This document shows positions 27,773-35,989 of a DNA stretch of 64,000 bases, piece by piece. Source of the stretch: Nostoc sp. XA010 (GTDB lineage: Bacteria > Cyanobacteriota > Cyanobacteriia > Cyanobacteriales > Nostocaceae). Location of the stretch: assembly GCF_020829625.1 (NCBI RefSeq), contig NZ_JAIVFX010000007.1, positions 253,014-317,013 on the forward strand. Reading direction: 5' to 3'. Made by a program: the position numbers and the translations under genes. Below the pieces are notes generated by a model. The model was not told the DNA's origin. It saw nothing but the letters and a program-made list of their open reading frames with translations, and searched no databases. Each line of letters opens with the position of its first letter. The first letter of the stretch is position 1.

Positions 27773-28522
27773 ATGACCAGAGCCGCTTTATTCGGTTCTC
27801 AGTTTCCTAATGGAAAGCTGTGGAAAATGCTGCCTTTGACAATGCTTCTATGTATAACTTTTACACTACCTACATTTGCACAAGAAAAAGAGAAATTGTG
27901 GCGAACCCTCAGTGTCAGTGGTCGCGGAGTAGAAACAATTCCTACAACCTTGGCGCAAGTCAATTTAGGAGTGGAAATTCAGGGGAAAACAGCCCAGGAG
28001 GTACAGCAAGAAGCCGCCCGGAGGTCATCGGCTGTAGTTGCGTTCCTCAAGAGCCAAAATGTCGAAAAATTACAAACTACTGGTATCCAGCTTAATCCAG
28101 TTTACAGTTACACCAATAATGTGCAGCGCATTACAGGTTATGCTGCCAATAACACAGTAAGTTTTCGCATTCCTACCGAGAAAGCCGGTACATTATTAGA
28201 TAATGCAGTCAAAGCGGGTGCGACACAAATTAACGGTATTAGTTTTGTTGCCAATGATGAAGCGATCGCGGCTGCTCAAAAACAAGCATTAAAAGAAGCT
28301 ACCCAAGATGCCCAGCAGCAAGCTGATGCTGTTTTCAGTGCCTTGGGTTTTAAACGCAAAGAAGTGGTGAGCATTCAAGTTAATAATGCAAGTCCACCAC
28401 CACCACCAATGTTTTTACGGGCTGAGGCTTCACAAAAGTTAGCCAACGCCGACACTTCCACCCCTGTCGTTGGTGGTGAACAGCAAGTAGAAGCATCGGT
28501 GACGCTGCAAATTAGTTATTAG
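27773..28522 (+). CDS. SIMPL-domain (DUF541) secreted protein
   Basis: The ATG at 27773 is chosen because GAGGAG lies 10 nt upstream and the product then has a signal peptide (LPLTMLLCITFTLPTFAQE); the frame is open from 27683. The mature region contains the SIMPL/DUF541 pattern: LSVSGRGVETIPTTLAQVNL, then TTGIQLNPVYSYTNN, ITGYAANNTVSFRIP and ALKEATQDAQQQADAV. The family forms periplasmic oligomers linked to oxidative stress tolerance in other bacteria; a specific role here is unknown. The length of 249 residues is normal. A strong hairpin follows the gene. Confidence 0.88.
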   Translation: MTRAALFGSQFPNGKLWKMLPLTMLLCITFTLPTFAQEKEKLWRTLSVSGRGVETIPTTLAQVNLGVEIQGKTAQEVQQEAARRSSAVVAFLKSQNVEKLQTTGIQLNPVYSYTNNVQRITGYAANNTVSFRIPTEKAGTLLDNAVKAGATQINGISFVANDEAIAAAQKQALKEATQDAQQQADAVFSALGFKRKEVVSIQVNNASPPPPPMFLRAEASQKLANADTSTPVVGGEQQVEASVTLQISY

Positions 28523-28537
28523 TCATTAGTCATTAGT

Positions 28538-28575
28538 CATTGGTCATTAGCATTACTAAAAACTAATGACCAATG
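28538..28575. terminator. 13-bp perfect stem, bidirectional terminator between SIMPL gene and ssb
   Basis: CATTGGTCATTAG and CTAATGACCAATG pair exactly around a 12-nt loop, in the 58-bp gap between convergent genes. It is preceded by tandem ATTAGTC heptamers. Position and structure fit shared termination. Confidence 0.7.
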
Positions 28576-28580
28576 TCCAA

Positions 28581-28943
28581 TTAAAAATGTTCTGAAGACA
28601 TATCTCCTGAACCGCCCTCTCCATCACGCTTAGAGCCTAATAAATCCAGTTGATCTACTCTAATAATGGGTGTAGAACGGTTTGCTCCCGTTTGGCGATC
28701 GCTCCATGTGTCAAACTTCAAGGAACCCTTTATCCCAATTAGACTTCCCTTACGCACATAATTACCTGCTACCTCAGCCGTCTTATCCCATAATTCCAGA
28801 GTGAACCAGTCAGGTTCATCGCTGTTGCGCGATCGCCTTTTTACAGCTAGCGTCAATTTACACTTAACACTACCAGATTCAAAATATTTTATATCAGGGT
28901 CGCTACCTACACGACCAACAAGAGTGACAATATTGATACTCAT
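28581..28943 (-). CDS. ssb: Single-stranded DNA-binding protein
   Basis: The 120-residue protein has the OB-fold SSB pattern: NIVTLVGRVGSDPDIKYFES, LAVKRRSRNSDEPDWFTLEL, and GSLIGIKGSLKFDTWSD. It is shorter than E. coli SSB (178) and lacks the glycine-rich linker; the C-terminal tip is SSEHF rather than the usual DDDIPF, so the standard partner-binding tail is missing or weak. Short SSBs of this kind are known in cyanobacteria. A LexA-box-like palindrome lies 15 bp upstream of the start, suggesting DNA damage control. The gene is divergent from mreB. Confidence 0.92.
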   Translation of the reverse strand: MSINIVTLVGRVGSDPDIKYFESGSVKCKLTLAVKRRSRNSDEPDWFTLELWDKTAEVAGNYVRKGSLIGIKGSLKFDTWSDRQTGANRSTPIIRVDQLDLLGSKRDGEGGSGDMSSEHF

Positions 28944-28957
28944 GTGCGTTACCTTTT

Positions 28958-28971
28958 AGTACATGCGTACT
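28958..28971 (-). promoter_or_regulatory. LexA (SOS) box-like palindrome upstream of ssb
   Basis: On the minus strand the sequence is AGTACGCATGTACT. It fits the Anabaena-type LexA consensus RGTACNNNDGTWCB at every position, and the cyanobacterial AGTACWNWTGTACT with one mismatch. It ends 14 bp before the ssb ATG, a position where binding would block transcription or initiation. Confidence 0.65.
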
Positions 28972-29268
28972 TAGTAATTTAGACTTTCATCATAGCGAAT
29001 TGTGAAACACTTGAAAATAATGTGTTAAACAGTTAACAATATAGTTGACTTGAAAAATTATACATATTACTTGGAGAAACACATAAAACTATACGGATAT
29101 ACTAAATTAACCAGAGAATATCAAAACATACATAGCTGAGACATCGTAAATATTCCTGGGAATCATATAAAAATATAGTCTAGTTTACTGAACTCAGGAT
29201 ATAAACATAATCAAATCAACTCTACCGTTGTAGTCAAGAAGTATCGCACATAGGGGGCTTATAGACGC

Positions 29269-30312
29269 GTGGGTATTTTTAGGAACTTTCGCACATCATG
29301 GGATATGGGTATCGACCTCGGTACCGCAAACACCCTGGTTTATGTATCAGGTAAAGGTATTGTACTGCAAGAGCCTTCTGTAGTTGCTATCGATGTCAAC
29401 GAAAAGGTAGCACTGGCAGTAGGAGAAGAAGCCAAAAAAATGCTCGGCCGCACACCTGGAAACGTGATTGCCCTTCGCCCCTTGCGCGATGGTGTAATCG
29501 CTGATTTCGATATAGCCGAGCTGATGCTGAAAAGCTTTATTCAGCGTGTAAATGAAGGTAGGTCTTTGATTTTACCCCGGATTGTCATTGGTATTCCCAG
29601 TGGTGTCACAGGAGTAGAAAGGCGAGCTGTAATGGATGCTGCTCATCAAGCAGGAGCAAGAAAAGTTTATTTAATCGATGAACCTGTAGCTGCTGCCATT
29701 GGTGCAGGACTACCTGTTGCTGAACCGACTGGCAACATGATCATTGATATTGGTGGTGGTACAACAGAAGTTGCGGTGCTGAGTCTTCAAGGTACAGTGA
29801 TCAGCGAATCAGTACGCATTGCTGGGGATGAACTGACTGAATCGATTATCCAGTATATTAAGAAAGTTCATAACTTAGTCATTGGTGAACGCACTGCCGA
29901 GGACATCAAGATTCGGCTCGGTTCTGCCTATCCTACTAATGATGATAATGACGCCATGATGGAAATCCGAGGCTTACACCTACTTTCTGGTCTTCCGCGA
30001 ACTGTAACAATCAAAGCCCCAGAAATCCGTGAAAGTATGTTGGAACCGCTATCAGTAATCATAGAAGCTGTGAAGCGGACATTGGAACGTACACCTCCAG
30101 AACTGGCAGCAGACATTATTGACAGAGGTATTATGTTAGCTGGTGGTGGTGCTTTGCTCAAAGGCATAGACACCTTAATTAGCCATGAAACAGGGATTGT
30201 GACCCATATTGCCGCCGATCCTCTCTGCTGTGTTGTGCTGGGAACAGGTCGTGTGTTAGAAAACTTTAAACAGTTAGAACGAGTTGTTACTGAAAGCTCT
30301 CGCAATATGTAG
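29269..30312 (+). CDS. mreB: Rod shape-determining protein MreB
   Basis: The 347-residue bacterial actin starts at GTG 29269 with a GGGGG-type ribosome binding site about 12 nt upstream. It shows the actin-fold phosphate loops MGIDLGTANTLVYV and IIDIGGGTTEVAVLSL, and the adenosine motif MLAGGGALLKGID. It polymerises on the inner face of the plasma membrane and guides lateral wall synthesis with MreC and MreD, which follow on the same strand. Length is normal. A hairpin of about 40 nt lies between mreB and mreC. The divergent ssb gene shares the upstream 325-bp region. Confidence 0.97.
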   Translation: MGIFRNFRTSWDMGIDLGTANTLVYVSGKGIVLQEPSVVAIDVNEKVALAVGEEAKKMLGRTPGNVIALRPLRDGVIADFDIAELMLKSFIQRVNEGRSLILPRIVIGIPSGVTGVERRAVMDAAHQAGARKVYLIDEPVAAAIGAGLPVAEPTGNMIIDIGGGTTEVAVLSLQGTVISESVRIAGDELTESIIQYIKKVHNLVIGERTAEDIKIRLGSAYPTNDDNDAMMEIRGLHLLSGLPRTVTIKAPEIRESMLEPLSVIIEAVKRTLERTPPELAADIIDRGIMLAGGGALLKGIDTLISHETGIVTHIAADPLCCVVLGTGRVLENFKQLERVVTESSRNM

Positions 30313-30343
30313 CAAAAAAAATATCAGACTTGAGTTCTATTTG

Positions 30344-30385
30344 AGTTCTATTTGGGTTTTATATAAATAGAATCCAAGTAGAACT
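30344..30385 (+). terminator. Imperfect hairpin between mreB and mreC
   Basis: AGTTCTATTTGGGTT pairs with AATCCAAGTAGAACT (few G-T or mismatched positions) around an AT-rich loop. It lies 31 nt after the mreB stop and 27 nt before the mreC start. It probably acts as an attenuator or processing site that lowers mreCD expression relative to mreB. Confidence 0.55.
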
Positions 30386-30412
30386 TAATTGTTTAAGTAT
30401 ATGAAGGTATAT

Positions 30413-31222
30413 ATGGTTACAATACGGCGTTGGTGGGATCATAAAGGATTACAAATCGGGTTGTTAGCTTTAGTAGTTGGTAGTGCTTGGGTATTGCGAC
30501 AAACTCAAGGTGAACTGGTGCTTGAAACATACCACGTAATTACCCGTCCGTTAGAGATGTTGCAGTCAGGGCCAACTCCAGAAGAACGTCTTAGAGATGC
30601 GCGGATATTGGAATTGCAAACCCGTATAGTAGATTTGGAAAGTCAAAAGACCAAGCTACAAGATTTATTAGGCTATGTGGAAAAAGAGCCATTAGCATCA
30701 CGGCCAATTCCAGCGCGGGTAGTAGGACGTAGTGCTGATCAGTGGTGGCAACAAGTTACCTTGAATCGCGGTGCGAATGCAGGGATTCAAGAAGGGTTCA
30801 TAGTCAAGGCAGAAGGCGGATTAGTGGGTTTGGTGCAAAGTGTAACTCCCAATACTAGCCGCGTGTTGTTAATCAGCGATCTCAAAAGTCAAGTGGGTGT
30901 ATCAGTTAGCCGCACAGCAGCTAAAGGTGTTTTGCGAGGAGATTCTTCAGCAGAAGCTGTGCTGGAGTTTTATGAAAAAGTCCCAAATGTCAAGGTAGGA
31001 GATTTAGTTTCCACATCTACTTATAGTCAGAAATTTCCATCTGGTTTGGCAGTAGGACGAATCAAATCGCTGGATTTAAAGAAACTTCCCGCATCAGTAG
31101 CGAAAATTGAGCTTTTTCCGCCAATCCGCTCTCTCGATTGGGTAGCTGTTTATCCAAAGCTAGAAAACCAAGAGTTGGAAACCCAAAAGTCGGTAAATCA
31201 AGTGCCGCAAAAGTCTAAGTAA
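30413..31222 (+). CDS. mreC: Rod shape-determining protein MreC
   Basis: ATG 30413 is preferred: GAAGG lies 5 nt upstream, and the protein then begins MVTIRRWWDHKG before the single membrane helix (LQIGLLALVVGSAWVL). Two earlier in-frame starts (TTG 30389, ATG 30401) lack support. The 269-residue protein continues with a short coiled coil (RILELQTRIVDLESQKTKLQ) and the MreC beta-domain (PARVVGRSADQWWQQVTLNR; VLLISDLKSQVGVSV). It is anchored in the plasma membrane with a periplasmic domain linking MreB to wall synthases. It is followed 25 nt later by mreD. Confidence 0.95.
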   Translation: MVTIRRWWDHKGLQIGLLALVVGSAWVLRQTQGELVLETYHVITRPLEMLQSGPTPEERLRDARILELQTRIVDLESQKTKLQDLLGYVEKEPLASRPIPARVVGRSADQWWQQVTLNRGANAGIQEGFIVKAEGGLVGLVQSVTPNTSRVLLISDLKSQVGVSVSRTAAKGVLRGDSSAEAVLEFYEKVPNVKVGDLVSTSTYSQKFPSGLAVGRIKSLDLKKLPASVAKIELFPPIRSLDWVAVYPKLENQELETQKSVNQVPQKSK

Positions 31223-31247
31223 ATTCTTCAAAAAAATCCATAGAAAA

Positions 31248-31865
31248 ATGAAGATTCCTGCATTTGGTGGTAGCAGGCAGAAAAAGCCAAAATTGTCAGA
31301 CCGAAAATCGAAATTCCGAATCCAGCCACTTTCTCGTTGGCATCCCGGTGTACGTCAGTTGTTGGGTTGGATAGTGACGGCTATTTCTGTACTGTTATGT
31401 TTACTATTATTACCAACCCGCTTGCCGGGTATGGAACTATTGGGAATTGCCCCAAACTGGCTATTAATTTGGGTGGTAGCTTGGAGTGTGAAGCGCACGG
31501 TATTTGCCGGAGCATTGGCAGGTATAGTTCTGGGGCTACTTCAAGATTCAATGACATCACCTAACCCTACTCATGCCCTCAGTTTAGGTATAGTGGGAAT
31601 TTTAACTGCTCTGCTCCAGAAGCAGCGTTTTATCGAAGAAGATTTTATTTCGATTGCTGTAATTGTCTTTGTTATGGCAGTTTTGGCAGAAACTATTTTT
31701 GGCTTGCAATTAACTTTGATGGGGAATGAGCGCAAGGTAACAGATATTTGGACATATTACCAGCGTGTCGCCTTAGCCTCTGCCATTCTTAGTAGTTTGT
31801 GGGCACCTGTGGTTTATTATCCGCTAAATCTTTGGTGGCAACGGATAAAATTATTGGAACAATAG
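31248..31865 (+). CDS. mreD: Rod shape-determining protein MreD
   Basis: The 205-residue product has a basic N-terminal cytoplasmic tail of about 40 residues (RQKKPKLSDRKSK), longer than in E. coli MreD, then about five transmembrane helices (QLLGWIVTAISVLLCLLLLP; LLIWVVAWSVKRTVFAGALA) with the family pattern GIVLGLLQDSMT. It is the polytopic partner of MreC in the elongation complex. The gene follows mreC by 25 nt and is the last of the cluster. Confidence 0.93.
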   Translation: MKIPAFGGSRQKKPKLSDRKSKFRIQPLSRWHPGVRQLLGWIVTAISVLLCLLLLPTRLPGMELLGIAPNWLLIWVVAWSVKRTVFAGALAGIVLGLLQDSMTSPNPTHALSLGIVGILTALLQKQRFIEEDFISIAVIVFVMAVLAETIFGLQLTLMGNERKVTDIWTYYQRVALASAILSSLWAPVVYYPLNLWWQRIKLLEQ

Positions 31866-32053
31866 TCAAAGGATTTTGGATTTTAAATTTTAGATTAACC
31901 ACGATAATCAAACAACACCGTATCATGGTAGTTAGTAGCACTTATGTGTGATACTTTCTTTTTTGCCTTAAAAAATATCAGGTAAGTCATCTCCTGATTT
32001 ACTTACGGCAAAATGTTGAAGCTTTCACTAAGTAATCTAATTGGAGAACGCTA

Positions 32054-32143
32054 ATGTCGAAAGAAAGAAAAAGTAATAAAGAGGTTAAAAAACCTAAAAA
32101 AGATCCCAAAGACAAAAAGGAGAAAAACGACTCAAATAAATAG
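32054..32143 (+). CDS. 29-residue lysine-rich small ORF
   Basis: ATG 32054 to TAG 32141 encodes 29 residues, about half of them Lys, Asp or Glu (SNKEVKKPKKDPKDKKEK), with GGAG 7 nt before the start. It is followed at 32195-32242 by a long hairpin. Very basic, disordered peptides of this size are known in bacteria, but I do not recognise a family. The good ribosome binding site and defined hairpin argue that it is real. Confidence 0.45.
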   Translation: MSKERKSNKEVKKPKKDPKDKKEKNDSNK

Positions 32144-32194
32144 AAATATTTAGGTAAATCGCTTTAGCGAAGACCAAGAGTTGGATTTTTTTAA

Positions 32195-32242
32195 TTGACA
32201 ATACTTCGTCCATTAGGATTGGGTAGGAGAAGTTATTGTCAA
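32195..32242. terminator. Hairpin downstream of the small ORF and of msrB
   Basis: TTGACAATACTTC pairs with GAAGTTATTGTCAA (one bulged base) around a loop of about 21 nt. It lies between the plus-strand small ORF and the convergent msrB gene and could terminate both. Confidence 0.5.
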
Positions 32243-32311
32243 CAATCTATTCACCCTTGGTCAAGCCTCAAAATTTTATAATTTAGGTTAGTGCGTGCGA
32301 TTGCAAGTAAA

Positions 32312-32836
32312 TTAGGCAGGAGTAAACTTCAGCGAAACCCCATTCATGCAATAGCGCTTGCCTGTGGGTGCAGGGCCGTCATCAAAAACATGACCCAGAT
32401 GTCCACCACAGCGACTACAATGCACTTCAGTTCTGGTCATAAACAACGACCGATCTACAGTAACTGCGATCGCACCTTCAATCGGGTTAAAGAAGCTAGG
32501 CCAGCCAGTACCACTGTTAAATTTGGTATCAGAGGTAAACAGTGGCAGTTCACACGCAGCACAATAATAAGTACCATTGTCGTATTCCTTATCCAATGGG
32601 CTGGTGTGGGGGCGTTCAGTCCCATGTTTACGCAATACCTTAAACTGTTCTGGCGTTAAAATCGTGCGCCACTCTTCTTCAGGTTTAGTAATTTCAAATC
32701 CACTATTAGAAGTTGTCATCGCTTCTGACCCCCAATTGATATACCTTGATAACAATGCTGTGCCGACTATTACTGCACCAGCCTGTAAAAAATACCGTTT
32801 GTCCATATATCTATTATTTTCTATTTTTGGGTTCAC
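32312..32836 (-). CDS. msrB: Peptide-methionine (R)-S-oxide reductase MsrB, exported/anchored form
   Basis: The 174-residue protein has an N-terminal hydrophobic segment (YFLQAGAVIVGTALLSRYI) then a complete SelR/MsrB domain: structural zinc cysteines in YYCAACELPL and HCSRCGGHLGHVF, the substrate-site GTGWPSFF, and the catalytic cysteine in KRYCMNGVSLKF. It reduces methionine-R-sulfoxide in proteins. The leader suggests a periplasmic, lumenal or membrane-anchored enzyme. ATG 32806, ten codons downstream, is an alternative start. A resolving cysteine at the usual upstream site is not evident. Confidence 0.93.
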   Translation of the reverse strand: MNPKIENNRYMDKRYFLQAGAVIVGTALLSRYINWGSEAMTTSNSGFEITKPEEEWRTILTPEQFKVLRKHGTERPHTSPLDKEYDNGTYYCAACELPLFTSDTKFNSGTGWPSFFNPIEGAIAVTVDRSLFMTRTEVHCSRCGGHLGHVFDDGPAPTGKRYCMNGVSLKFTPA

Positions 32837-33028
32837 TGGGCAATCAACTCTAGTACGGAATTCCCTACATTAATCACTATAATTAGCGATCGCTCTGAAT
32901 TCACCCTGATAAACTGATTAAAATTAGCTAAGAAATAACAAAATAAAGCCACCGTATATTAATGGCAATGTGCTTTTTTGGTCAGGTTAGCCAGTAAATT
33001 AAATATAGGGCGTAAAAAAATAAACTAA

Positions 33029-34393
33029 ATGAAAGCGATGTCTAACGACAAGCCGCAAGCCGTCTGCGCTTCTGATTTTGCATCTATCGTCGGCGAAGAA
33101 AATGCTGTTTGTCTTTGGGAAAATATAGAACTAAGTCAGCAAAAACGTATCCAACAGGCGATTTCTAACGAGAAGTCGCAAGGGGTCTACGCTTCTGGAA
33201 ATTCTCCCAGTTGTATCGTCTATCCCCGCACTCAAAAACAGTTAGCCGCAGTCATCGCTACAGCTTACACTAACAACTGGCGTGTCCTCCCCTGTGGTAG
33301 TGGCAGTAAACTTAGCTGGGGCGGTTTAGTTAAAGGCGTTGATATTGTAGTTAGTACAGAGCGTATTAACCAAGTGATTGAACACGCTGTTGGAGATTTG
33401 ACTGTCACAGTAGAAGCTGGGATGAAGTTCTCTGATTTGCAAGCACTTTTAGTAAAGTCGCGGCAATTTCTCGCCCTTGACCCCACAGCACCAGAGTCAG
33501 CAACCATTGGCGGTATTGTTGCTACAGGTGATACAGGTTCTCTGCGACAACGTTATGGTAGTGTACGCGACCAGTTACTAGGTATTACCTTTGTGCGTGC
33601 TGATGGACAAATCGCTAAAGCTGGGGGAAGAGTAGTTAAAAATGTTGCCGGATATGACTTGATGAAGTTGCTTACTGGGTCTTATGGCACATTGGGCTTT
33701 ATTAGTCAACTAACTTTTCGCGTGTATCCGCTACCAGAGGCATCGGGAACGGTGGTACTTACAGGTAGTGCAGAGGCTGTATCTCAAGCGGCTGATATCC
33801 TTCGAGGTTCGGCGTTAACACCAGTTCAGGCTGATTTGCTATCAGCTAAGTTGGTGTCTAGTTTAGGTTTGGGCCAAGGACTGGGATTAATTGCCCGCTT
33901 TCAAAGTATTAGTGAGAGTGTTAAGGAACAGTCAAACCGAGTTTTGGAAGTTGGGCAAAAGTTGGGTTTAGATGGAGCAATTTTTGCCGATGCTGATGAG
34001 GCTAATCTATGGCAGAGATTGCAAGAACGAATCCATACTACTGCCACAGAATCTGTAATTACTTGCAAAATAGGAGTGTTACCTACTGCTGCTGTAGAGA
34101 TTTTGACTCAGGTGGAGTTGGGTTTAATTCATATAAGTAGTGGTTTGGGTTTGTTACAATTAGAGGATAAAAATCAAGTATTGAAAGTGCGCGATGAGCT
34201 ACGCTCCGCCGGAGGCGATCGCACTCAAGCTAATAGAGGTTTTTTAACAATTCTGGAAGCACCAGTGGCGGTTAAAGAACAAATAGATGTTTGGGGCTAC
34301 ACGGGGAATGCTTTGCCGTTGATGCGCCGTATTAAGGAACAGTTTGATAGTAAGAATATTTTAAGTCCTGGTCGGTTTGTGGGTGGGATTTAA
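33029..34393 (+). CDS. glcE: FAD-binding glycolate dehydrogenase subunit (GlcE/GlcD-like)
   Basis: The 454-residue protein has the FAD-binding type 4 (PCMH) pattern: CIVYPRTQKQLAAVIATAYT, PCGSGSKLSWGG, VTVEAGMKFSDLQALL, PESATIGGIVATGDTGSLRQ and GGRVVKNVAGYDLMKLLTGS. With the Fe-S subunit encoded next (gap 58 bp) it should oxidise glycolate to glyoxylate in photorespiration, passing electrons to the quinone pool. It resembles GlcE more than GlcD by length. The N-terminus holds two translated copies of a small dispersed repeat (MSNDKPQAVCAS; ISNEKSQGVYAS) and a third insertion is at 34193-34225. The start codon lies at or inside the first repeat. Confidence 0.85.
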   Translation: MKAMSNDKPQAVCASDFASIVGEENAVCLWENIELSQQKRIQQAISNEKSQGVYASGNSPSCIVYPRTQKQLAAVIATAYTNNWRVLPCGSGSKLSWGGLVKGVDIVVSTERINQVIEHAVGDLTVTVEAGMKFSDLQALLVKSRQFLALDPTAPESATIGGIVATGDTGSLRQRYGSVRDQLLGITFVRADGQIAKAGGRVVKNVAGYDLMKLLTGSYGTLGFISQLTFRVYPLPEASGTVVLTGSAEAVSQAADILRGSALTPVQADLLSAKLVSSLGLGQGLGLIARFQSISESVKEQSNRVLEVGQKLGLDGAIFADADEANLWQRLQERIHTTATESVITCKIGVLPTAAVEILTQVELGLIHISSGLGLLQLEDKNQVLKVRDELRSAGGDRTQANRGFLTILEAPVAVKEQIDVWGYTGNALPLMRRIKEQFDSKNILSPGRFVGGI

Positions 34394-34451
34394 TTTTAAC
34401 TAACCGCAGAGACACAGAGAACGCTGAGATAGAGAGGGGAAAGGGAGAAAT

Positions 34452-35807
34452 ATGCAAGTTTCAGAAAATTCTGTTAATAATACGGCTAGTTTAAAGAATT
34501 TGAAGGGGTTTGATGAGAGTCATCCACCTGATCCAAAGTTGATTGATAGTTGTGTACATTGTGGGTTTTGTCTCTCGACTTGTCCCAGTTATCGAGTGCT
34601 TGGTAAGGAGATGGATTCTCCTAGAGGACGCATCTATTTAATGGATGCAATTAATGAGGGCGAGATTGCTTTAAATACGGCAACTGTAGAACATTTTGAT
34701 TCTTGTTTGGGGTGTCTTGCTTGTGTGAGTACTTGTCCTTCTGGTGTGCAGTATGACAAGTTAATTTCTGCAACTCGTCATCAAGTTGAACGAAATTATC
34801 CTCGCAGTTTGCCAGATCAATTTTTTCGTCAACTGATATTTTCTTTGTTTCCTTATCCCAACCTTTTACGGGTTTTATTAGTTCCGTTGTTGGTTTATCA
34901 AAAGTTGGGGTTTGCAAAATTCTTTCGCGCTACGGGTTTACTCAATAAAATATCGCCCCGTTTGGCAGCAATGGAATCTATTCTGCCAGAAATTACTCTC
35001 AAATCTTTTCAGGATAACTTGCCTACTATTATTCGCGCCCAAGGTGAGAAGCGCTACCGAGTCGGAATGATTTTGGGTTGTGTACAACGGCTGTTTTTCT
35101 CGCCAGTGAATGAAGCAACAGTGCGGGTTTTAACAGCGAATGGTTGTGAAGTTGTGATTCCCAAATCTCAAGGTTGTTGTGCAGCGCTTCCCGAACACCA
35201 AGGACAAACAGAACAGGCGAAAGCTTTAGCAAGGCAGATGATTGATAGTTTTGCTAACACGGATGTAGATTTCGTGATTATCAATGCTGCTGGGTGTGGT
35301 CATACTTTGAAAGAATATGGTCACATTTTAGAAAGTGACCCAGAATATCGGGAAAAGGCAAAGGATTTTGCAGCTAAAGTGAAAGATGCTCAAGAGTTTT
35401 TGGCAACTGTTGGGTTAACAGCAAAACTATCGCCACTGACTGATAAACCCTTGAATTTAGTTTATCAAGATGCTTGTCATTTATTGCATGGACAAAAGAT
35501 TAGTGTGCAACCGCGTCAGATATTGCGGCAAATTCCAGGGGTGAAGTTGAGAGAACCGATAGATGCAGCTTTATGTTGTGGCAGTGCTGGGGTTTATAAT
35601 ATGCTGCAACCAGAAGTTTCTGAAGAATTGGGTCGGCAAAAAGTGGAGAATTTGTTGAATACTGGTGCTGAGTTAATTGCTTCTGCTAATCCGGGGTGTA
35701 CTTTGCAGATTACGAAGCATTTGCAGTTGCAAGGTAAGAAGATTTCAGTTATTCACCCAATGGAGTTATTAGATTATTCGATTCGCGGTGAAAAGTTGAA
35801 ATTGTAG
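34452..35807 (+). CDS. glcF: Glycolate dehydrogenase iron-sulfur subunit (GlcF-like)
   Basis: The 451-residue protein has two ferredoxin-type 4Fe-4S motifs in the first 100 residues (CVHCGFCLSTCPSYR and CLGCLACVSTCPSG) and two CCG domains (GCVQRLFFSPVN..CCAALPEHQG; DACHLLHGQ..CCGSAGVY). This is the GlcF architecture, transferring electrons from the FAD subunit. It follows glcE by 58 bp with a GGGAGAAA ribosome binding site, clearly an operon. A long GC-rich hairpin ends the unit. Confidence 0.92.
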   Translation: MQVSENSVNNTASLKNLKGFDESHPPDPKLIDSCVHCGFCLSTCPSYRVLGKEMDSPRGRIYLMDAINEGEIALNTATVEHFDSCLGCLACVSTCPSGVQYDKLISATRHQVERNYPRSLPDQFFRQLIFSLFPYPNLLRVLLVPLLVYQKLGFAKFFRATGLLNKISPRLAAMESILPEITLKSFQDNLPTIIRAQGEKRYRVGMILGCVQRLFFSPVNEATVRVLTANGCEVVIPKSQGCCAALPEHQGQTEQAKALARQMIDSFANTDVDFVIINAAGCGHTLKEYGHILESDPEYREKAKDFAAKVKDAQEFLATVGLTAKLSPLTDKPLNLVYQDACHLLHGQKISVQPRQILRQIPGVKLREPIDAALCCGSAGVYNMLQPEVSEELGRQKVENLLNTGAELIASANPGCTLQITKHLQLQGKKISVIHPMELLDYSIRGEKLKL

Positions 35808-35814
35808 ATATTTC

Positions 35815-35874
35815 TTGTGGGGTGGACATCTTGTCCGCCCTTGGTTGTAGGCGGGTGAGACACCCACCCCACAA
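35815..35874 (+). terminator. Long GC-rich hairpin after glcF
   Basis: The outer arms TTGTGGGGTGG and CCACCCCACAA pair perfectly; the inner TCCGCC/GGCGGG arms also pair around a 9-nt loop. The right arm is followed by A7, so a T-run stands at the other strand. It is both a likely terminator and one of the palindromic repeats (GTGGGGTGGACATCTTGTCC) common in Nostoc. Confidence 0.65.
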
Positions 35875-35989
35875 AAAAAGTTAGATATTTTAATCAGTCA
35901 ATCTAAAGAAGCTTTTTCCGAAATAGCGGCTTTATCGTCTGTATAATCACTGAAATGGGCAAGAGTGTCAGCCTAATTTTGGGTGATTT

